This document shows, in pieces, positions 58,182 through 64,000 of a stretch of 64,000 bases of DNA (position 1 is the stretch's first letter; each line of letters begins with the position of its first letter). The stretch is taken from NCBI GenBank assembly GCA_030549495.1, contig JAUIRK010000772.1:62001-126000 (forward strand). The letters are read 5' to 3'. The position numbers were made by a program, and so were the translations under genes. The notes under the pieces were generated by a model, which was given only the letters and a program-made list of their open reading frames with translations, was not told where the DNA came from and ran no database searches. The stretch is from Nectonema munidae (lineage: Eukaryota; Nematomorpha; Nectonematoida; Nectonematidae).

Positions 58182-58354
58182 CTAAAACTGAGCTGTGTAA
58201 GAGGTGTCTAAGGGTTGCTTGCATTCTCCAGAGACGCAGTAGTACGGTCCAGATTCGTCAACGTGACAAAGAGCCCCATTTGGAATCATGCCACTCGGAA
58301 TAAATTGATCATTGTCTGATCTGTGACAGTATATATGACAAGAATGTTCGATAT
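58182..58354 (-). CDS. ADAMTS terminal exon
   Basis: Acceptor TTTTTGTGCTAG. Contains C-x-x-YC, then NGALC and YYCVSGEC, the C-x-x-x-C ... G-x-x-C ... C-V-x-G-x-C pattern found after the first TSP1 repeat of ADAMTS proteins. No GT donor lies between the last cysteine and the TAG, so this is the end of the coding sequence. The stop faces the engrailed-class gene 1.6 kb away. Confidence 0.75.
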
Positions 58355-61300
58355 CTAGCACAAAAATAGATATAACAGAATAGAGGCACACTATTATAAA
58401 GAAAGGCAAGGCATCTTCAAGGTAAATAGGGGCAGAAACACGTTAGTCCGCTATTCAGTGAGCTGGTTAATTAATATATTGGTTGATTGTGTTGAAAGAT
58501 GAAGAAAGCCATGACAGAAAATTCTATTCACTCGGGTAGAGCTTATCAATGACAAGTTTTCTTCCTATTTTACATTTTTAACTGGGCGAATGGGATTCGC
58601 TCATTATATTGGAGATCTTACTATCAGATTTGTAACTTTATCCTCTTCCATTTTTAGGTATACAAGGTTTATACCTTTTTTAGGCTTAAAAACTAAAATC
58701 GGGGTAATAATAATGGATGCCGCAATGAATTAAAAAAAGAATTGATAAAGATAACATGAAAAAGAGTTGTATAGATTTAGCACAAAAAATACTTGAGACA
58801 AGTAGGATTTGAGCTATACTCAAAAGTATGCACTTTCATTTTTAGGTCAATTTTTTACTTAGTCAACAATTTTGCAACTTTTGAGTAACTTTTTAACTTG
58901 CATATTCATAATATTAGAGCCCCACTTTAAGAAAATTCTTTGTTTTCAAATCACTCTTCCACATGAATGATAAGCGTCGACAGGTGTAGCAGCTGAAACA
59001 TTATTAGGTGTGTCGCAAGGAGTTAAAAATATTGTATGAAAAAATTGTTTAAAATAATTGTTATAAAAACGCAAAAAAGAGAAATTTCCCTTTTTTTCAA
59101 ATTTGATAAAGTTCATTCCTTGATATTTCTTCAGTCTCACTTTCTAAAGTTTCCATGATGTCCATTTAAAAAAGAATAACGCATAAATCAGCAAGAGTAG
59201 GTTGAAAAATAGTTTAAAAACCGATCTAAAATTAAAAACTCTATTGCAATTAAACTTATGTTAGAAGATATTTATCTATACCTCCAAATGACCTATTTGC
59301 CCTCCCTAGAGCACTCCCATCAAAGTCAGCCTAATTTAATGATAAGAATTGAATGCTAATTTTCTTATATTTTAAGAATATTGGAGCTAGACTTTACTTG
59401 AATTCATGTGAGCATATTGCAAGCCATAATCGTATGGAGTTTGACTTGTGCTTTTTTTTTGGCAAAATTTATTGATGTAGTTCTTTACACTGATTGGAAC
59501 ACAGTTCTAAAACGGAAACAAATGAAATATGAAAAAAGCATCTTATAAAGCAGTAGAAACTTTATTTTTTGACTAGATGTATTTTCTTGAAATTGACTGT
59601 AACAATTAGGTAGAAATTTTGTTTAAATATTTTTTCAACTTCACTACATATTTGCTTAGTAAATTTTAAGATAAAATTGAGAATTATCCAATGAAATATA
59701 AGCTTAGGATCATTTGCTAATTTAATGTAACTCTTAAATTTACTTTTAAATATTTACAATTTGATTTTTATTACTATATTTAAAATTTAGTTGATATTTT
59801 AAATTCTTTTCATAAGTCTCAAAAAAAAATTTTTACATACAGACTTAATTAACTTCTGGTTAGGGTTAGAACTCAAATTTTTAGACAAAAAATGTTCAGG
59901 TGTTAAAATTAACGCCATCTAAACGAGAAACTATATTCACTACTTTAGCTTTCCTCTATTTATTTTATCTAGCCCATTTTTTTTTATACTTTTCACTTTT
60001 TTTAAATTGAGTTGATCCTGCAGTGCGATAAAAAGCTCAAGCATTTAAGCTCGAAAAAGATTCGATTACCAAAAATCATAGTAGAATTCAAGTTGTTTGT
60101 AGAATAAGGGTTGAAGAATTTTTTTGTAGTTCATTAAAAAATTTCTATTAAAATTTTTTATGCATCAATTATGTTTTAATAAAAATAACTTTAATTTTAT
60201 TTAATGTAAACCGGATCAAATTACGATATGAAGTAAGATACAGTTAGTTTTCACTTCATTATTCTGAATCCTTAAACTTTTTCTTTCTAGTTTCACGTTT
60301 GAATACATGAACTAATAAAAATAATTATAATTAAGCTATGAATAAAGTTGGTATGCATAAAGATTAATCCTAAAGTAATCATCTCAGATTTTTCTCTTGA
60401 TCAGATAGGAATTGAAGCAAAATATATGCATAAGGATAAGGAATAAATAAGGAGCACGCTTACTTGTCTGATCACGTCGGCTGGCTTGCAAATTTTGTAT
60501 TCAACATTCGCTCCTACACACTCTCTTCCACCATTTATTGGTCTTAAAAGCATCGGAAATAAAGTGTAAAAATAAGTTAGATGAAATGCGGTTGTTGGAT
60601 TAAAAGTTATTAGACGCTTTCTTCTGCCACGAATTTAAATTTAAATTTTGATGAAAATGCTAAGAAGAGACGTCAATTTTCTGAACAGTTGGGAAAGAAA
60701 AATTAAGAATGAAAGCTTCATTCAAACATTTTAATGCTTTTTTAATGATTTTTCAGTTATTGTTTATTTTAACAATGATACTGTGTGTCTTTTGAACCCT
60801 TAAGTTTTTAACCGGTCCGCAAAAGCTGTAAGTGTTCCAAATATGGCTGCCCGTGATTTGAGTTTGCATCTCTAAGAAGACATAAAAGATAAAAGAGAAA
60901 CATTAAGTTTCTAGCACTAAAGAATTGAAGGCTTAGGTTTTAGTTTCTAATGGATGCTGCTGGAAGATCCAATCTCTTCAAATTGACAAAAGCTTCAAAA
61001 ATTTTGATACTTTCAATAATAATCAAGACATATTTGAAAACTTTTCGATGATGTTTATGATTTTGAAGCTGTCAAGAAAAATTTTTGAGCTAATTTTTAA
61101 AATCTAACCATTAACAAAAAGACTAAGAAAGAAGTGAATTAGAAGAAAGAGCCTTTCCTTACTTGGGATTGTCGCAACTTCTAGTGAAAATTTCAACAGC
61201 TTCTCCATACTCAAAGCAATTGTATGCACAGCCATTTGCTTTCCACTCATTCCACCCGCCATCCAAGATTTCAGGAAAATAGTCCGAAGGCCACGCTTGA

Positions 61301-62763
61301 CATTCCCCTGAACGACAGTACTGCAAAGAATAGAGAAAGTGTGAGCAACCAAGAGAATATTTATTTGGATGGAATAAAGTGAGCAAAAAATGAAAATTTT
61401 TTGATTTCATCCACAGCCAAAACAAAATGTAGCCAGCAATTTAGTTTGTTTGTTTGTAAACAAAAAAGCTGGGTTTGTTGTCGACAAAATCTCTTTTGGG
61501 CTGTCGGAGAAATCTTATTTTTCGTTTTGTCAAAGTATGCTTTTATGAATAAAAGGTGGTGCATGTAAAATAGATCGATGTAAAATGCACTTAAAAGAAG
61601 CGGTCATACCCAAAGTTGGAAGATTCTGAAATACACGGCTTTCTTTTTTCAAAATGTCAAAATTATAGATCATTCTATATATACAAAATTGAAATTTTAT
61701 ACATAGAACTTTCCTTCTTTGCGTAGAATAAAAATGCGCGACTTATATCATTCTTTCAATACAAAACTCCTTTTGTGTTTATATGCTCTCCCCTCCAGGG
61801 CTCGTCTTAGGTGTAGGAAAGCCAATTACAATTTTTATAAAAAAGATATAGATAGGTGTACCGCATTATGGTGAACGTTTGTGTAACTGAATTAATGAAG
61901 ATCTAGTTGTGCGTTTAATGCCGTTGATAACATCAGAAACGGAAGTAAGAGCAAAAGGTTAATCCAGTTCTATTCATTATTACTATATAAGACTTATGCA
62001 TTAGATTAATGTGACGTCTTTTTTTTCAGATAACTTTTTTACGTCGGTAAGGTAGGTTAGATACTGTGTTTCGATAACTCAAGGTCTTGGGTTCGATCCT
62101 CCACAAAGCCTACTTTCCTCATAGTTCGATTTCTTGATGAAAACACCCCACAGTACCTTTACCTTTACCTTACATATAGTGTGTGTAGTTTTGTCAGGAT
62201 GCCAATCCATAAATCATTACAAGCACCAACGTTGTTATATTTTTTAATCATGTGCTTTAAAGGATTATTGTCTTGAATAAAAGATCAGCGTTATAATTCT
62301 CTTCTTATCAATAACTTTAAATGGGTTGCGAATAATTAAAAAATCACATTTCTTTTCATATCAAAATGGATTATTTTTAGCTTCATATTTAAAAAAGATA
62401 AAATAAATTGTCTTTACTTTATGGACAACTAAACTTTTTCATCGTTTTTGTAATTCTTTCTTTTTTAAAAAGTTCCAGCATCAACGAAATTTTTTGCTAA
62501 TTTGAAATAAAAAGTTCAAAGTATTACAAGAAATTATACTTGAAACGAATATTAAATGTAAATTGTACCAAAAGATGTCACAAAGCATTTAATCTTGGAT
62601 AAATTAAGCAAACTTTTCCTCGCTTGCGCGGTTATTAGAATAAGCATAGAATGTAGCAACATACTTTTCCAGGTGAGCAAAATGTTCCATCTAAAGCAGG
62701 ATGAGTTCCATAAGCGAAAAATTCGTTGTGTGGTTGCGTGCACCATAAATAATGGCAAATAGT
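58182..62763 (-). CDS. ADAMTS-type metalloprotease, 3' part (cysteine-rich and TSP1 exons)
   Basis: Secreted extracellular-matrix protease family. Exons in gene order: 62763-62665 (ending GTHPALDGTFCSPGK), 61320-61163 (YCRSGEC, then DGGWNEWKANGC ... RSCDNPK), 60542-60464 (PINGGRECVGANVEYKIC) and 58354-58182 (CHIYCHRSD ... YYCVSGECKQ, stop at 58182). The first gives the cysteine-rich segment CHYLWCT typical of ADAMTS; the second and third a thrombospondin type 1 repeat (WNEW, CDNP, NGG, C). Junction phases agree (0, 2, 0). The last exon needs phase 1, so one small exon is missing between it and 60464; a phase-compatible but cysteine-free candidate is 59330-59282. The protease domain lies past the right edge. 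The protein ends right after a Cys-rich module, with no further TSP1 repeats. Which ADAMTS subfamily is not clear. Confidence 0.8.
58355..60463 (-). other. ADAMTS introns, with one exon unaccounted for
   Basis: Must contain an exon of length 1 modulo 3. Best phase-fitting stretch 59330-59282 (ADFDGSALGRANRSFGG) lacks the expected Q-C. No repeat recognised. Confidence 0.35.
60464..60542 (-). CDS. ADAMTS exon: TSP1 end
   Basis: Acceptor CTTTTAAG, donor GTAAGC. One base completes the Lys of CDNPK, then P-x-N-GG-x-x-C-x-G and a last cysteine, the normal end of a TSP1 repeat. It ends in ADVIRQ, which resembles the D-F-R-x-Q that starts the next module in ADAMTS proteins. Confidence 0.75.
61163..61320 (-). 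CDS. ADAMTS exon: end of cysteine-rich domain and TSP1 start
   Basis: Acceptor CTATTCTTTGCAG and donor GTAAGG. Reads GKYCRSGEC across the upstream junction, then the TSP1 repeat: DGGWNEWKANGC, further cysteines and CDNPK. The usual W-x-x-C-S-x-T-C core is altered to NGCAYNC with a longer spacer before the RSC. Confidence 0.8.
62043..62168 (+). repeat. tRNA-derived SINE, family 1, internal deletion
   Basis: TAGGTTAGATACTGTGTTTC, AACTCAAGGTCTTGGGTTCG, then CCTACTTTCCTCATAGTTCG; it lacks the AAGCGGCGCAATTGTG block and ends in a (CCTTTA)n-like tail. Lies in an ADAMTS intron, opposite strand. Confidence 0.8.
62665..62763 (-). CDS. ADAMTS exon: cysteine-rich domain
   Basis: 33 codons from acceptor TTTAG to donor GTATGT, both phase 0. 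It has the C-x-x-LWC motif, then H-P-A-x-DGT-x-C, which in ADAMTS proteins directly precedes the thrombospondin repeat. Confidence 0.8.
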
Positions 62764-62769
62764 CTAAAC

Positions 62770-64000
62770 AACATTTTAAATCTAAAGAATGCGGTTATAA
62801 ACGATCCCGGTTACAATAACTAACGGATTTTGTTGTTTTCTTCAAAACGATACGCAAATTTTGATAAAACTCCGTTTATAACGAAATTTTATTATAATCC
62901 ACACATTTTGAAGGGAAAATTTTTCTTGATCCCAAAAACTATTTTTATCAGTTGGACCTTTTTTTATATTAATTTTTTTTTAAAAATTCACTTGCTTCTT
63001 ATTTTATTAATTTTAGAAAAAGGAGAAATTTATTTATGAATAGATCTATAATAAAATAAGAAGAATATAGTAAGAATTATGCATAAACATAATCACACAA
63101 TACTTTACATGATGATATTTTTCAAAAGACTTGGAAGGCGCTAATGTGAAAAAAATGACTTATCATATGAATTAAATAAAAAACATTGTATATTGCAAGT
63201 TTTTTCATACTTATATACTACTCTATGTTGCTAAAAAACTGTTATGTGGGCGCGATTTGGATAACTCAAGGTCTTGTGGATTCGATCCCGCATCAAGCCC
63301 ACTTTCCTCATATTTCGATACAAGCGACGCAAGTGTGCCTTCCCGATGAAAGGCACCCAACGATACCTTCATCTTTACTCCCTTTTTTAGTTCTTGTTTT
63401 AATAATTTTCATATTAATATTTTTAAAGTTAATTTCCAATATACAATGATTTTTTATTTACTTAAAATGCGCCAACTTTTAAAACATTTTCATATTGATG
63501 ATATAAATGAAGGAAACAAAGCTAGAAATGAATAGTCAGAGCAAAAGATAGAAAGCAATCTAGTTGATAAAAGTGTACATTTCAATTTATTAGAGAACGG
63601 CTGATAATAATCTTGTTACTTTTGATGTTAATATTTTTAATTTTAATAAAGCTGAAGCTTTAATAATTTAGACAAATATAAAAATGAAATTGATAAATGC
63701 GATGCATCGATTTTGATTGTTTGCCTTAGAGAATTAAATGATGATACCTTTTTGTAAGAATGAGAAAATAAAATATTAGTATAAAAAAAACTATAATCTA
63801 GTTACTGTAAAGTACATTAATTTAGTGAGAACAAAAATTAGCGAGTTATGGTTCAAAAAGAAATTGGCGAGAATTTAATTTCCCCAATAAACATTTCTGT
63901 ACTTGTAGATATTTTGTCTAAAAAATTTAGTTTTTTACTCGTCGTTGAGAACTTAATATCGAAATTGTACAGTCATTTTTAATTTTATATATGGAAGATT
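62770..64000. other. ADAMTS intron to window edge
   Basis: Apart from the SINE at 63246-63375, AT-rich; no further ADAMTS exon could be read on the minus strand. Confidence 0.5.
63246..63375 (+). repeat. tRNA-derived SINE, family 1, 5' truncated
   Basis: Starts within the tRNA head (GTGGGCGCGATTTGGATAAC), keeps TCAAGGTCTTGTGGATTCGA, CATCAAGCCCACTTTCCTCA, ACAAGCGACGCAAGTGTGCC and a TACCTTCATCTTTA tail. Confidence 0.75.

Noticed and set aside
58952-58998. TTTCAG-preceded minus-strand stretch (CYTCRRLSFMWKSD) as the missing ADAMTS exon
   Set aside because: The cysteine-bearing frame is out of phase with the exon at 60464; the in-phase reading soon stops.

Overview
The window is AT-rich animal DNA. 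It has spliced genes with short introns (one of 63 bp), tRNA-derived SINEs, and a dense layering of hAT, MULE, pogo/Tigger, mariner, piggyBac and LINE remains. The homeobox gene is of the engrailed family. Together with the repeat load this suggests an arthropod, perhaps a crustacean such as a copepod. That placement is inference from gene type and style only.

Four host loci can be supported. (1) A single-exon selenoprotein K gene at 16774-17031 (+), whose in-frame TGA is read as selenocysteine and is followed by Gly and TAA. (2) The 3' coding exon of a gene that looks like mitochondrial ribosomal protein uS11m, at 20179-20497 (-). (3) A three-exon engrailed-class homeobox gene, 46231-56570 (+). 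Exon 1 carries the eh1 and eh2 motifs; a 9.7 kb intron follows; exons 2 and 3 encode the homeodomain. (4) The 3' part of an ADAMTS-type gene on the minus strand, 62763 down to 58182, with cysteine-rich and thrombospondin-type-1 exons; its protease exons lie beyond the right edge. The engrailed and ADAMTS genes converge, with about 1.6 kb between their stop codons.

Layout. 0-16.7 kb is almost all mobile DNA: hAT fragments, a piggyBac-like MITE, a MULE-like element split by a LINE, a mariner and a pogo-like non-autonomous element. 16.7-20.5 kb holds selenoprotein K, a hAT element and the uS11m exon. 21-29 kb has a LINE, a Tigger with a reverse-transcriptase fossil inside it, a hAT MITE with a perfect 8-bp target duplication, and two MULE/FLYWCH elements placed tail to tail. 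29.7-32.9 kb is a hAT element carrying two further insertions, one of them a Foldback-like element whose inverted ends are made of short tandem repeats. 33-45.5 kb holds more hAT remains, a Tigger with both ends, and a degenerate satellite of about 140 bp period. 46.2-56.6 kb is the engrailed-class gene, with MITEs and a LINE in its long intron. 57-64 kb is the ADAMTS gene with SINEs around and inside it.

The host genes show no operon-like relation. The mobile elements interact mainly by nesting, which gives relative ages: MULE-like older than its LINE, Tigger older than the RT fossil, hAT older than the Foldback-like element, LINE older than its MITE. Exon limits are read by eye from splice motifs and reading frame; no similarity search was run.
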